A stretch of 64,000 nt of DNA, taken from NCBI RefSeq assembly GCF_001884185.1, contig NZ_MAOE01000067.1, forward strand, positions 1 to 64,000. Reading direction: 5' to 3'. This DNA is from Bacillus albus. GTDB taxonomy: Bacteria > Bacillota > Bacilli > Bacillales > Bacillaceae_G. The number at the start of each line of letters is the position of its first letter. Position 1 is the first letter of the stretch. A model generated the notes under the pieces. That model was not told where the DNA came from. It searched no databases and saw only the letters and a list, made by a program, of their open reading frames with translations. The position numbers and the translations under genes were made by a program. Below are positions 53,791 through 62,638 of the stretch, piece after piece.

Positions 53791-54921
53791 ATGGAGAATA
53801 TTCCTTTTTTGCGTGCTTCAACTGTACCAGTAATTGAGTATTTGGATGAATTGAAGGAAATTGATACATCACACATATATACGAATTATGGACCTATAAA
53901 TCAACGTTTTGAAGAAACAATTATGTCGGAATTTTTTCAGAACAGAGGAGCTGTTACAACAGTAGCAAACGCAACGTTAGGGTTAATGGCGGCTATTCAA
54001 CTTAAGAAAAGAAGAAAAGGAAAATATGCCCTCATGCCTAGTTTTACATTTCCTGCGACTCCATTAGCGGCTATTTGGTGTGGATTGGAACCTTATTTTA
54101 TTGATATTTCAATAGATGATTGGTATATGGATAAAACAATACTTTTGGATAAGATTGAAGAATTAAAAGAAGAGGTTGCGATTGTCGTCCCGTACGCAAC
54201 TTTTGGATCATGGATGGACTTAGAAGAATATGAAGAATTGGAGAAAAAGGGTGTTCCGGTTGTCGTAGATGCGGCACCGGGATTCGGATTAATGAATGGA
54301 AGTGTGCATTATGGACAGGATTTTAGTGGAATGATCGTATATAGTTTTCATGTAACAAAGCCGTTCGGAATTGGTGAAGGAGGGCTCATATATAGTAAAA
54401 ATGAAGAAGATATACAACGTATTAAAAGGATGGGTAATTTCGGATTTGATGAAAATCGTGAATGTACGATGATGGGGTTTAATTGTAAAATGTCTGAATA
54501 TGCAGCCGCTATTGGGATTGCAACTATGAAAAAATGGGATGAAAAATTAAAAGAACGCACCCGTATTTCTGAATGGTATAAACAATTGTTACAAAGTAAT
54601 GGATTAATGAAAAAAGGGTGGCAAGCCCAAAAGACAGAAGCAGTTATTCAACAATTTATGCCTATTCTTTGTCCAGAAGAAGTTCGCAACATACAAGTAA
54701 TAGAAGAACTGAAAAAACAGAAAATAGAAGCTAGATTATACTTTTCGCCATCATGCCACCAACAAGTTCTTTTTAGAAACTATAAGTCTACAGATTTAAC
54801 AACAACGAATAAAATAGCAAAACGAATAGTAAGTTTACCTTTATGGGAAGGAATGACGGAAGAAATAGTAGAACAAATTGTAATCTGTTTAGGACAGATG
54901 GTGGGGGCGGCAGATGAATAG
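53791..54921 (+). CDS. DegT/DnrJ-family sugar aminotransferase
   Basis: A 376-aa PLP enzyme. FTNYGP-type entry is IYTNYGPINQRFEE, the cofactor Asp is in VVVDAAPGFG and the Schiff-base Lys is in YSFHVTKPFGIGEGG. FNCKMSEYAAAIG is the family dimer motif. It transaminates a nucleotide-linked keto-sugar, as in dTDP-4-amino-4,6-dideoxy sugars. It starts 20 bases after the fusion enzyme and overlaps the acyltransferase by eight bases. Confidence 0.88.
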   Translation: MENIPFLRASTVPVIEYLDELKEIDTSHIYTNYGPINQRFEETIMSEFFQNRGAVTTVANATLGLMAAIQLKKRRKGKYALMPSFTFPATPLAAIWCGLEPYFIDISIDDWYMDKTILLDKIEELKEEVAIVVPYATFGSWMDLEEYEELEKKGVPVVVDAAPGFGLMNGSVHYGQDFSGMIVYSFHVTKPFGIGEGGLIYSKNEEDIQRIKRMGNFGFDENRECTMMGFNCKMSEYAAAIGIATMKKWDEKLKERTRISEWYKQLLQSNGLMKKGWQAQKTEAVIQQFMPILCPEEVRNIQVIEELKKQKIEARLYFSPSCHQQVLFRNYKSTDLTTTNKIAKRIVSLPLWEGMTEEIVEQIVICLGQMVGAADE

Positions 54922-55480
54922 TTTTTATAGCCAAGAAGAACTAAAGAAAATTGGATTTTTATCTGTTGGGAAAAATGTATTGATCAGTAAAAAAGCGAGT
55001 ATATATAATCCGGGCACTATGTCAGTTGGTAATAATGTAAGAATTGACGATTTTTGTATTTTAAGTGGCAAAATCACAATTGGAAGTTATTCGCATATAT
55101 CAGCTTATGTAGCGTTATATGGAGGAGAAGTTGGGATTGAAATGCATGACTTTGCAAACATCTCAGCTAAAACAATCGTATATGCAGTACTGGATGATTT
55201 TAGTGGAAATGCATTAATGGGGCCAACTGTCCCGAATCAATATAGGAATGTGAAAACAGGAAAAGTTATTTTAAAAAAACATGCGATTATTGGTGCTAAT
55301 TCTATTGTTTTTCCAAATGTAACTGTTGGCGAAGGCGCGGCAGTCGGCGCGATGAGTATGGTAAAAAAAAGTTTAGATGATTGGTATACTTATGCTGGAA
55401 TTCCTGCAAGAAAAGTAAAATCTCGACAAAAAAAGATGCTAGAGTTAGAAATTGATTTTTTAAAAAACATTAATTCTTAA
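54914..55480 (+). CDS. Hexapeptide-repeat acyltransferase
   Basis: A 188-aa left-handed beta-helix enzyme. Hexapeptide repeats are visible (SVGNNVRIDDFCIL, KITIGSYSHISAYV, AIIGANSIVFPNVTVGEGAAVGAMS). It is close to the galactoside/serine acetyltransferase family and to N-acyltransferases acting on amino-sugars made by DegT enzymes. Together the pair would make an N-acylated amino-sugar. It ends the glycan operon in a terminator stem. Confidence 0.88.
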   Translation: MNSFYSQEELKKIGFLSVGKNVLISKKASIYNPGTMSVGNNVRIDDFCILSGKITIGSYSHISAYVALYGGEVGIEMHDFANISAKTIVYAVLDDFSGNALMGPTVPNQYRNVKTGKVILKKHAIIGANSIVFPNVTVGEGAAVGAMSMVKKSLDDWYTYAGIPARKVKSRQKKMLELEIDFLKNINS

Positions 55481-55502
55481 CAGAAAAGAATTAATGTTTT
55501 TT
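55462..55502 (+). terminator. Terminator of the glycan cluster
   Basis: A perfect 17-bp stem AAAAAACATTAATTCTT and complement with a 7-base loop, starting inside the last codons. Confidence 0.92.
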
Positions 55503-55607
55503 ATTTTTATGAAAGAGCAGGGTGTATCTTAACTTATTATGTTTTAAATTTTGCTGACAAAGGCAATACTGAGCCATAGTGAATGTAAAGTTGGAGGGCG
55601 AGTGTAT

Positions 55608-55829
55608 ATGTTTGAAGAGGATGGAATTGTTTTAATTATGGAGCCTGCTGATGAAAGAAACTTGAGGCGATTTATTTTTTCAGTACCGAAGTCAGTGTAT
55701 GAAAAAAAGGGGCTTATATTACAATATGGGGCAGCTATAGGACAAGGATATATGGATATAATTGAAGATATTATTAGCGTACATATAGAAATAGATGTTG
55801 TAACGATAATAGGGCATGTAAGAGGTTAA
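55608..55829 (+). CDS. Small hypothetical protein, 73 aa
   Basis: ATG 55608 has GGAGGG at about 55593-55598, ten bases upstream. The protein MFEEDGIVLIMEPADERN and on is acidic, soluble and predicted mostly beta, ending DVVTIIGHVRG. An upstream extension to 55551 lacks a ribosome site. No family is recognised. Monocistronic and close to a lipoprotein gene on the same strand. Confidence 0.55.
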   Translation: MFEEDGIVLIMEPADERNLRRFIFSVPKSVYEKKGLILQYGAAIGQGYMDIIEDIISVHIEIDVVTIIGHVRG

Positions 55830-55917
55830 ATAGCTATTTGAAAAAGGTTGTGGGTGATTTAGCTAGAAGTTATGATAAAGAAGATTACAAACAAGTATGA
55901 GGCGAAGGGAGTCTAAA

Positions 55918-56364
55918 ATGAAAATCAAATCAATTTTATTAGTATGTATAGTTTCAATTGGTTTAATGGGATGTTCACTAGTAGAGGAAGGAAAGAACTC
56001 CATAGATTATGCGCAAAAAGCGACAGACTATGTAAATGAAATAAGTGCATTTGCAAATGATGCACCAGCATTAGCAGAAAAGGCTGTTAATGATAGCGAG
56101 GCTCGAAAAGAATTAGAAACGAAGCTTAGTGAAATTAAACAAGACATACCAGCATTCAATGAATTAACGCCACCTGATGTAGCAAAGGATCTTCATCAGC
56201 AAATCGTCGGATATAATGAAAAGTTAAATACATTAATTGATACGGCGATGACGAAGGTAGAAGAAGGAAAAATGAATGTAGAAGAGTTTAAAAACTCTGA
56301 GCTTATGCAGACGATAGATCAAGTTCGTGAATTGAAAGACAAGGTTCAAAATTTAGGGCAATAA
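55918..56364 (+). CDS. DUF6376 lipoprotein
   Basis: A 148-aa exported lipoprotein with lipobox GLMGCSLVEE. After VEEGKNSIDYAQKATDYVN the protein is helical (heptad-like ISAFANDAPALAEKAVND), and LTPPDVAKDLHQQIVGYNEKLNTLID recalls the DUF6376 family. Function unknown. It ends before a strong terminator. ATG 55918 has GAAGGGAG upstream. Confidence 0.78.
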   Translation: MKIKSILLVCIVSIGLMGCSLVEEGKNSIDYAQKATDYVNEISAFANDAPALAEKAVNDSEARKELETKLSEIKQDIPAFNELTPPDVAKDLHQQIVGYNEKLNTLIDTAMTKVEEGKMNVEEFKNSELMQTIDQVRELKDKVQNLGQ

Positions 56365-56365
56365 T

Positions 56366-56397
56366 AAAAAAGGTTCCGTGAGAACGGAGCCTTTTTT
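56366..56397 (+). terminator. Terminator of the DUF6376 gene
   Basis: AAAAAAGGTTCCGT/ACGGAGCCTTTTTT, 14 bp with one G-T pair and a 4-base loop. Confidence 0.9.
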
Positions 56398-56416
56398 ATA
56401 TTTCCTAATGGAAAAG

Positions 56417-56568
56417 TTTATCCCGCTTTAATGGGCAGTTGATCCCCCACCTAAATTCAGTGAAAGCAAAGAATTTAGGTGGGGATCAACTGCCGATAAA
56501 AGTCCGATTGGTTCAACTAATAATCAGTGGGGGATGAAGAACCCCCACTGATTAAAGTTTCACTTTAT
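56417..56568 (+). repeat. bcr1 repeat
   Basis: The 152-bp element is bounded by TTTAT on both sides (56417-56421 and 56564-56568), the target duplication reported for bcr1. It contains two strong hairpins, GGCAGTTGATCCCC.../...GGGATCAACTGCC with the inner CACCTAAATT/AATTTAGGTG, and AATCAGTGGGGG/CCCCCACTGATT. The internal block AAAGTCCGATTGGTTCAACT fits bcr1. Such repeats occur in many copies only in the B. cereus group and behave as non-autonomous mobile DNA. Confidence 0.9.
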
Positions 56569-56598
56569 AATATTTTCTTCCTATAATATAAGCGTCGT

Positions 56599-57600
56599 CT
56601 ATATCTTCCATTTTTCTAAAATATGTATTGTTTTATTAGTTGCATCCATGTTTACTTGAACACCTATAGGCATAGTAATCATCGGATGGGTATGACAACA
56701 ATCAAAGTCAGCAAGTAAAGGAATTCTTTGATTTTGCAGTACTTCTAATAATATTTCGTAAGGTTTGCGATTTGTACCACAATCATCAAATTGCTCATGT
56801 TTTCCAAGAAGTATACCTGAAACTTTATCAAATACACCGTTAATTTTAAGTAATGAAAAGCTTCTTTCAATAGTAGCTGCATCTTTTGAGCTATCTTCAA
56901 TAAATAAAATATCGCCTTCTTGAATGCTTGGCATATAAGGGCTACCCCATATTCCTTCTATTGTATTTAAGTTCCCACCAATAATACGTCCAGTAGCTTG
57001 TCCATTTGTTACAGAAATCCAATTGTTTGGTCTACGTTCTTTTTCTTTCGTCTTCTCTTCCCAATTAATAAATTCATCTGACCAAAATAAAGGTTGTTTT
57101 ATGCTATAAGGAAGTGATTGATCATTTAATAATGTTTCTGCAAAATAGTTGTATGTATAATCTACAAAAGGCTCAAATTCTCCAAAGGAGGGAATGAGTG
57201 CTGGACCGTAAAATGTAGGGATGCCTGTTTTTGCATAAATCCCTAATAATAAAGCTGTTGCATCTGAATAACCAATCATTATTTTAGGGTTATTTTGAAA
57301 AGCACCATAATCAATATAAGGTAATATTGAATTAGAATTCATACCGCCAATTGTTGACATAATACAAGCTATATTAGGATTTCTTATTAAAGCATTCAGT
57401 TCCTCAGCACGCTCTTGTATACTGCCAGAACGGTAATAATCATATCGATTTGTTAATGAACCTTCTAATATGTGAAATCCTTTCTGTTGTAAGTAAAATT
57501 TCGCTCGTTCAAATCTTTTTGGAGAAGTATAGGTTGCTGGTGAAGAGGGTGAATAAATGCCGATTGTGTCCCCGTATTTTAATGTTTTTGGAAGTAGCAT
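56599..57600 (-). CDS. S66 peptidase (LD-carboxypeptidase, MccF-like)
   Basis: A 333-aa serine peptidase. The nucleophile is in MIGYSDATALL (Ser about 113), the Glu in LFIEDSSKDA and the His in FDCCHTHPMITMPIG. The long loop KEKERRPNNWISVTNGQATG matches MccF rather than cell-wall LdcA, so it may cleave microcin C-like aminoacyl nucleotides and give self-protection. No MccA/B biosynthesis genes adjoin. ATG 57600. Monocistronic. Confidence 0.82.
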   Translation of the reverse strand: MLLPKTLKYGDTIGIYSPSSPATYTSPKRFERAKFYLQQKGFHILEGSLTNRYDYYRSGSIQERAEELNALIRNPNIACIMSTIGGMNSNSILPYIDYGAFQNNPKIMIGYSDATALLLGIYAKTGIPTFYGPALIPSFGEFEPFVDYTYNYFAETLLNDQSLPYSIKQPLFWSDEFINWEEKTKEKERRPNNWISVTNGQATGRIIGGNLNTIEGIWGSPYMPSIQEGDILFIEDSSKDAATIERSFSLLKINGVFDKVSGILLGKHEQFDDCGTNRKPYEILLEVLQNQRIPLLADFDCCHTHPMITMPIGVQVNMDATNKTIHILEKWKI

Positions 57601-57788
57601 TGTAAGAATCCTTTCTATTATATAGTTAATTTACGATAATTCATCATTTAATATTCTTATATTTCGATATTTTCAGTGTAACATAACTGTATTATATGAA
57701 TAAATATGCTTTTTGCCTTGACGGTATAAAGTAATTATTGTTATGGTTAAACGTGAGTGTATAAAAGGTTTGCTAAAGGAGTTTTGAA

Positions 57789-58742
57789 ATGAAGCGGTTA
57801 AAATGGGGAAGGCTGACGATCCTAGTAGTCATTATTTTAGGGATATGTTGGTTCTTATTCCAAGGAACTCAAAAGAGTGCAACAAAAATAGAGGGACAAC
57901 CTTTACAGGTGGCAGAACTACCTAAAACAGAATTAGCTGAAAAAGTAGTTCCACCAAAGTACATACCACCGGAAATTGATGCAAAAGCAGCTATGATTAT
58001 TGATGCGAGTAATGGAGATGTTATTTATCAACATAATGAGAATGAAGCTTTTGCACCAGCAAGTATGTCTAAGATGATGACAGCTTATCTTCTATTAGAA
58101 AATGTACACAATGGGAAAGTTCGCTGGGAAGATCCGGTGAAAATGAGTGCGAAAGCGGCACAAACAGAGGGTGCGAGAATCGCGGTCCAAGTTAATGACA
58201 TATTAACTGTTAAAGATTTGTACCATGCATTAATGATTGAATCAGCAAATAATTCGGCTGTGGCTTTAGCAGAACATATGGCAAAAACAGAGAAAGATTT
58301 CGTTCAGCTTATGAATGAAAAAGCAAAGCAGTTAAAAATGTCGGAGTATGCTAAATTCGCAAATGCATCAGGACTACAAGAACCTGATGGAAGTGAGACG
58401 AAGATGACAGCTGCTGATGTAGCAAAATTGGCGTATAATCTTATAAAAAATTATCCAGAAATATTAGAAGTGACTCACTTGCGTCAAAGTCAGTTAGCAT
58501 TTAACAATATTAATGTTATAAGTACAAATGATATGTTAAATAAAAATAATAAAGCTTTATATATAGAAGGAATAGACGGATTAAAAACAGGATTTACAGA
58601 TAGCGCGGGGTATTGTTTCACGGGTACAGCAAAACAAGGTGATACTCGTATTATTACAGTTGTTATGGGAACGAAAGGTAAAACGAAGCGTTTTACAGAG
58701 ACGAATAAGCTAATGTCTTATGCGTTTGGCTTAGTTAATTAA
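57789..58742 (+). CDS. D-alanyl-D-alanine carboxypeptidase (penicillin-binding protein)
   Basis: A 317-aa exported enzyme. The N-terminal signal anchor (LTILVVIILGICWFLF) is followed by the S11 domain with SxxK motif ASMSKMM (Ser about 99), SxN motif SANNS and KTG in LKTGFTDSAG. It trims the fifth residue of peptidoglycan stem peptides. Unlike DacA it lacks the beta-sheet C-terminal domain and anchor helix, so it is of the short DacF/VanY type. RBS AAAGGAG precedes ATG 57789. Confidence 0.9.
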   Translation: MKRLKWGRLTILVVIILGICWFLFQGTQKSATKIEGQPLQVAELPKTELAEKVVPPKYIPPEIDAKAAMIIDASNGDVIYQHNENEAFAPASMSKMMTAYLLLENVHNGKVRWEDPVKMSAKAAQTEGARIAVQVNDILTVKDLYHALMIESANNSAVALAEHMAKTEKDFVQLMNEKAKQLKMSEYAKFANASGLQEPDGSETKMTAADVAKLAYNLIKNYPEILEVTHLRQSQLAFNNINVISTNDMLNKNNKALYIEGIDGLKTGFTDSAGYCFTGTAKQGDTRIITVVMGTKGKTKRFTETNKLMSYAFGLVN

Positions 58743-58772
58743 GTAAAATATTGAGTTGTATCATCATATAAG

Positions 58773-58822
58773 AAAGGCAATTTATTGTTACTTACTATCG
58801 GTAACAATGAATTGCCTTTTAA
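58773..58822 (+). terminator. Terminator of the carboxypeptidase gene
   Basis: AAAGGCAATTTATTGTTAC pairs with GTAACAATGAATTGCCTTT with small bulges, followed by T-rich DNA. Confidence 0.8.
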
Positions 58823-58989
58823 TTTTTAGCACTAAGAAAGTAAAGAGGTAAAAAAATATGAGTGTTATTATTTGAGTTTATTATTGTTTGTTTATATTAT
58901 AAAGTTAGAAACTTATTAATGATAAGTTTTGAGGGGCATATGATGTGTACATATGAAAAAGCCTCAAATGAAAATTGGAGGGAATTATG

Positions 58990-59589
58990 ATGGCAAAAGA
59001 TTTTTACTCAGCAATTGAAGACAGAAGATCTATTTACGCGATTAGTAAAGAGCAAGTAGTTTCTGATGAGAAAATTCAAGAAGTGATTTATCATGCTGTA
59101 AAACATACACCTTCAGCTTTTAACTCTCAGAGCGCCCGCGTTGTCGTCTTACTAGGAGAACAACATGATAAGTTATGGGATATTACGAAAGAGACGTTAC
59201 GAAAAATTGTACCTGAAAATAATTTTGCATCTACTGAAGAAAAAATGAATGCATTTAAAAGTGGTTATGGAACGGTTTTATACTTCGAAGATAGCCAAGT
59301 AGTGGAAAAACTGCAAGAAAACTTTGCCTTATATAAAGAGAATTTTCCAATTTGGTCTCAGCAATCGTCAGGAATGTTACAATTTGCAATTTGGACAGCT
59401 TTGGAAATTGAAGGATTGGGTGCTACATTGCAGCATTACAATCCATTAATTGATGAAGAAGTGAGAAAAGAATGGGAAGTTCCAGAAAGCTGGAAACTTA
59501 CTGCACAAATGCCGTTTGGCAAACCAGTGGTACCTGCAGGTGAAAAAGAATATCAACCTTTAGAAAACCGCGTGAAAATTTACAAATAA
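58990..59589 (+). CDS. Nitroreductase-family flavoprotein (paralog 2)
   Basis: A 199-aa FMN enzyme beginning MAKDFYSAIEDRRSIYAIS. It has the same motifs as the protein at 24330-24932: TPSAFNSQSARVVVLLG, LGATLQHYNPLIDEEV and QMPFGKP. The two align end to end and are roughly half identical by eye. ATG 58990 has GGAGGG about eight bases upstream. The leader includes AAACTTATTAATGATAAGTTTT (58910-58930 region), a near-palindrome that could be an operator. Confidence 0.88.
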   Translation: MAKDFYSAIEDRRSIYAISKEQVVSDEKIQEVIYHAVKHTPSAFNSQSARVVVLLGEQHDKLWDITKETLRKIVPENNFASTEEKMNAFKSGYGTVLYFEDSQVVEKLQENFALYKENFPIWSQQSSGMLQFAIWTALEIEGLGATLQHYNPLIDEEVRKEWEVPESWKLTAQMPFGKPVVPAGEKEYQPLENRVKIYK

Positions 59590-59600
59590 TGTGAAAATAT

Positions 59601-59635
59601 AAAAGGTGAACAGGGATACAACCTGTTCACCTTTT
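59601..59635. terminator. Bidirectional terminator
   Basis: A perfect 14-bp stem AAAAGGTGAACAGG/CCTGTTCACCTTTT with a 7-base loop, between converging genes and touching the stop codon of the small minus-strand gene. Confidence 0.9.
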
Positions 59636-59804
59636 ATAAGTAATAAGGATTTTTTTGATAGGAATTTTTCATCTGATTTTTTAATTCTTTTTTACGTGTT
59701 TCAATAGTTGATACTTTTTGTAAGGTGATAATGGAAACGAATTGAAAAAAAGCATAGTACAGTTCTATATTTTTATTGATAGGATCATCTATTATATTTT
59801 TCAT
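59634..59804 (-). CDS. Small 56-aa protein
   Basis: On the minus strand, AAGGAGG sits seven bases before an ATG (start 59804), giving a 56-aa frame: MKNIIDDPINKNIELYYAFF, then QKVSTIETRKKELKNQ and a C-terminus KNPYYL with TAA at 59634. The ideal ribosome site and the adjacent terminator argue that it is real. It is amphipathic, aromatic at one end and basic in the middle. No family recognised. Confidence 0.7.
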   Translation of the reverse strand: MKNIIDDPINKNIELYYAFFQFVSIITLQKVSTIETRKKELKNQMKNSYQKNPYYL

Positions 59805-60326
59805 AAATATACCTCCTTTTTGATTCTACTATTTGCGGGCAATAAGAGTTCCATCTAAAAATTCAATGTATCGGACCTTTAAAAGTTCCATAGGTTTTAG
59901 TGCAGGGCAAAAAAATTGAATGAATTAAAATACTACTATATATATGATAATGTAAATATCCTACAAATTCCATAGATGATGAAAAATGGGTAGTGGAGTG
60001 TTTATTTTCGTCAAATTAGAACAGAATTTTTGGAGTTAAATCTTACAAATCGTCGAATCTTTTGAGAGTGAAAGATAGTATCAAAAATAGTTTTCTAAAA
60101 ATATTATACTATTGATAAAAAAAGCATTTTTTGTCATGATAAGTGTATACTTCATGGGAGGGGGTTTACTAGTAAATACATTCTTTGCTTTGTATTAGAT
60201 TAATTGAGTTTTTCCGAGTGGATAGGAAAATATATATTAAGATAATGAATGAAATGTCGAATTTTCAATGAAATACATAAGGAATTTGAAAAAATCATTG
60301 CAAAAACAGTAAGTTTAATGGTAAAG
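59805..60326. other. Long non-coding leader region before entFM
   Basis: About 700 bases separate the small minus-strand gene from entFM. No frame with start and ribosome site was found in this part. A G-rich GGGAGGGGG near 60156 is followed by no start codon. AT-rich; may hold several promoters. No PlcR box (TATGNAANNNNTNCATA) was recognised. Confidence 0.4.
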
Positions 60327-60383
60327 TTCACATGAAGTTCACACGGAATTCACTTCATTCATTTAAAATGAACTCTGTGTGAA
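60327..60383 (+). promoter_or_regulatory. Phased TTCACA repeats and inverted repeat upstream of entFM
   Basis: TTCACA (60327-60332), TTCACA (60338-60343) and TTCACT (60349-60354) are separated by exactly five bases, an 11-bp phase typical of OmpR/PhoB-type response regulators; PhoP sites in Bacillus are TT(A/T/C)ACA repeats. The last two units overlap an inverted repeat, 60338-60352 with 60369-60383 (13 of 15). The start codon is 120 bases further on. Confidence 0.5.
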
Positions 60384-60502
60384 AAATAAAACTCTTGTTA
60401 AAAAATGGAACTTAATGAATATTTTACTTTGATAATATTGTAATGTATTAAGTTTATACGTTTTTTTAAGAGGATAGTAGGGAAAGGAAGTAAAGACAAC
60501 TT

Positions 60503-61774
60503 ATGAAAAAAGTAATTGCAGGTTTAGCAGCAGCTTCTGTAGTGGGTGTTGCAGTTCCAGGTATGGATTCTGCTCAAGCACAAGTTTCAAACGAAGCGCT
60601 AAAAGAAATTAATGGACAAAATCAAACTCAAAATCAAACGACTGTAACTGAAACAAAAACTGTAGAAACAAAATCTGACTTAAAATACACAGTAACTGCT
60701 GATGTATTAAATGTTCGTTCAGGTGCTGGTACAGGACATAGCGTTATTTCTAAAGTGAAATCAGGTCAAGTACTACAAGTAATTGGACAAGAAAATGGTT
60801 GGTTCAAAGTAACTGTAAACGGTCAGACTGGTTATGTAAGTGGTGACTTCGTAACGACTGGTGGTAAAACAGGAACTACTGTTCAACAAGGAACTGGTAC
60901 TTACACAGTAAACGTTTCTTCACTAAACGTACGTACAGGCCCAAGTACATCTCATACAGTATTAGGCTCTGTAAATAAAGGTAAAACAGTACAAGTTGTT
61001 GGTGAAGTACAAGATTGGTTTAAAATCAACTTCAATGGTGGAACTGGATACGTAAGCAAAGACTTCGTAACAAAAGGTGGTTCTGCTGTATCTAACCAAA
61101 CAGAAAAACCAACTACAAACAACAATAATACTACTACAGTTCAAACTGGTGGTTCTTATGTTGTTAACACTGGAGCTTTAAAAGTACGTACAGGCCCAGC
61201 TACATACAACGCTGTAATCGGTGGCGTAACACAAGGTAAAGTATTAAACGTTACTGGCGCTGAAAATGGTTGGTACAAAATTAACCATAACGGCCGTACA
61301 GGTTACGTAAGTGCAGACTTCGTTAAGTTTGTAAAAGGCGGAGTAAACAATGTTACAAATAACGTTCAACAACCAGTTAAAGATGTTCAAAAACCAACAA
61401 CAGGTGGAAACACATCTTCAATCGCTGGATTCGCTAGATCTTTAAATGGTTCACCATACAGAACTGCTGGTACAACACCTGCTGGTTTTGACTGCAGTGG
61501 ATTCATTCACTACGTATTAAATCAAACTGGTCATAAAGGCGCTCGTCAAACAGTTGCTGGATACTGGAGCTCTAAAACAAAAACTAGCAATCCACAACCA
61601 GGTGATTTAGTATACTTCCAAAATACTTATAAATCAGGTCCTTCTCACATGGGCGTTTACTTAGGAAACGGTCAGTTCATTAGTGCAGAAACTGATGCAA
61701 CTGGTGTACGTATTAGTTCTGTAAGCAACTCTTACTGGAGCAAGCACCTATTAGGTTACACAAAAGCATACTAA
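60503..61774 (+). CDS. entFM: Cell-wall peptidase EntFM (CwpFM)
   Basis: A 423-aa exported protein. The signal peptide ends SAQAQ near residue 27. Three bacterial SH3 domains follow (about 60-125, 133-195 and 217-275), each with a VLNVRSG or SLNVRTG start and GYVS end. The C-terminal NlpC/P60 domain (about 308-423) has the catalytic Cys in AGFDCSGFIHYVL and His in GPSHMGVYLGNG. In B. cereus it is an endopeptidase affecting cell shape, adhesion and virulence, formerly called an enterotoxin. Codon use is GTA/GCT-rich as in highly expressed genes. Confidence 0.95.
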   Translation: MKKVIAGLAAASVVGVAVPGMDSAQAQVSNEALKEINGQNQTQNQTTVTETKTVETKSDLKYTVTADVLNVRSGAGTGHSVISKVKSGQVLQVIGQENGWFKVTVNGQTGYVSGDFVTTGGKTGTTVQQGTGTYTVNVSSLNVRTGPSTSHTVLGSVNKGKTVQVVGEVQDWFKINFNGGTGYVSKDFVTKGGSAVSNQTEKPTTNNNNTTTVQTGGSYVVNTGALKVRTGPATYNAVIGGVTQGKVLNVTGAENGWYKINHNGRTGYVSADFVKFVKGGVNNVTNNVQQPVKDVQKPTTGGNTSSIAGFARSLNGSPYRTAGTTPAGFDCSGFIHYVLNQTGHKGARQTVAGYWSSKTKTSNPQPGDLVYFQNTYKSGPSHMGVYLGNGQFISAETDATGVRISSVSNSYWSKHLLGYTKAY

Positions 61775-61807
61775 GAAAAAGTAGTTTATTATACTTTTCG
61801 TATAGAG

Positions 61808-61844
61808 AAAAGGCTTTCCAGGGAAACTTGGGAAGCCTTTTTAT
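61808..61844 (+). terminator. entFM terminator
   Basis: AAAAGGCTTTCC pairs with GGGAAGCCTTTT, with an inner loop and T tail. Confidence 0.85.
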
Positions 61845-61873
61845 AGTTGAATGAATTGGAAGTTTAGTAGTTT

Positions 61874-62638
61874 TTATTTTAACTTTCCATTTAAAAATCG
61901 ATCATATAAGTCATGGAAATAGTTAGGACGAAATAAGTTCGCTGCATGTCCCGCTAACGGTATTTCCTTATATAGAACGTTAGGCAAAATAGATTTCAAA
62001 TCAAATAAACAAGATTTATAGAGATGATCATGCTCACCCATTACCCATAGTATAGGGTGAGGAAGTGATTTTAATTTAGATTTTAGATCGAATTCTAACC
62101 GATGTCGTAATGATTGGGCAATTATGGATGAATGTAATTGTAATCCGAAACGATAGTAAATATTTCTTGAAATGACTGCGAACGGATTTGCTTTTAGTAT
62201 ACCACTTGGAAAAATAGTATTTGCGTATTGAGAGAGCCATTTAGAGTATTCATCTCCTCGCTTCTCCCAAAAATTTTGAAATACGTTATATAAACGAGAA
62301 GGGTTATTGTAGTGTCCTCCAATATGACAAATACTTAATACTTTTTCTGGATGCATTTGTGCAAAAATTGTAGAGATGTAACAGCCGTAACTTAGCGCAC
62401 AAATATGAGCTTTTTTAATATTTTCTTGTTCATATAAGTTTAATAATTGATCTACAAGGCGCTGTAATGAAAAGTCGATTGCTTCTCCTTTATCATCACC
62501 GTGACCTAATAAGTCATAAGTTATAATGTTGTAGGAGGCAGAAAATCGTTTTTGCTCCTTTTTGAAGGCGCGACGATTGCCAACTAATCCATGAATAAAA
62601 ATAATTGTTTCCTTTTCAGAATGTATATTTGTTTGCAA
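61874..62638 (-). CDS. Alpha/beta hydrolase
   Basis: A 254-aa cytoplasmic hydrolase. The oxyanion motif is IIFIHGLVGNRRAF, the nucleophile elbow ALSYGCY (Ser about 89), the acid in VMGEHDHLY and the catalytic His in PLAGHAANLFRP. TYDLLGHGDDKG is typical of small esterases and C-C hydrolases. TTG 62638 is preferred as start, because AAGGAG (complement 62647-62652) is eight bases upstream; a TTG at 62656 would swallow that site. Confidence 0.8.
   Translation of the reverse strand: MQTNIHSEKETIIFIHGLVGNRRAFKKEQKRFSASYNIITYDLLGHGDDKGEAIDFSLQRLVDQLLNLYEQENIKKAHICALSYGCYISTIFAQMHPEKVLSICHIGGHYNNPSRLYNVFQNFWEKRGDEYSKWLSQYANTIFPSGILKANPFAVISRNIYYRFGLQLHSSIIAQSLRHRLEFDLKSKLKSLPHPILWVMGEHDHLYKSCLFDLKSILPNVLYKEIPLAGHAANLFRPNYFHDLYDRFLNGKLK

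Noticed and set aside
59805-60502. PlcR box upstream of entFM
   Set aside because: No TATGNAANNNNTNCATA match was seen; entFM is not expected to be PlcR-controlled.
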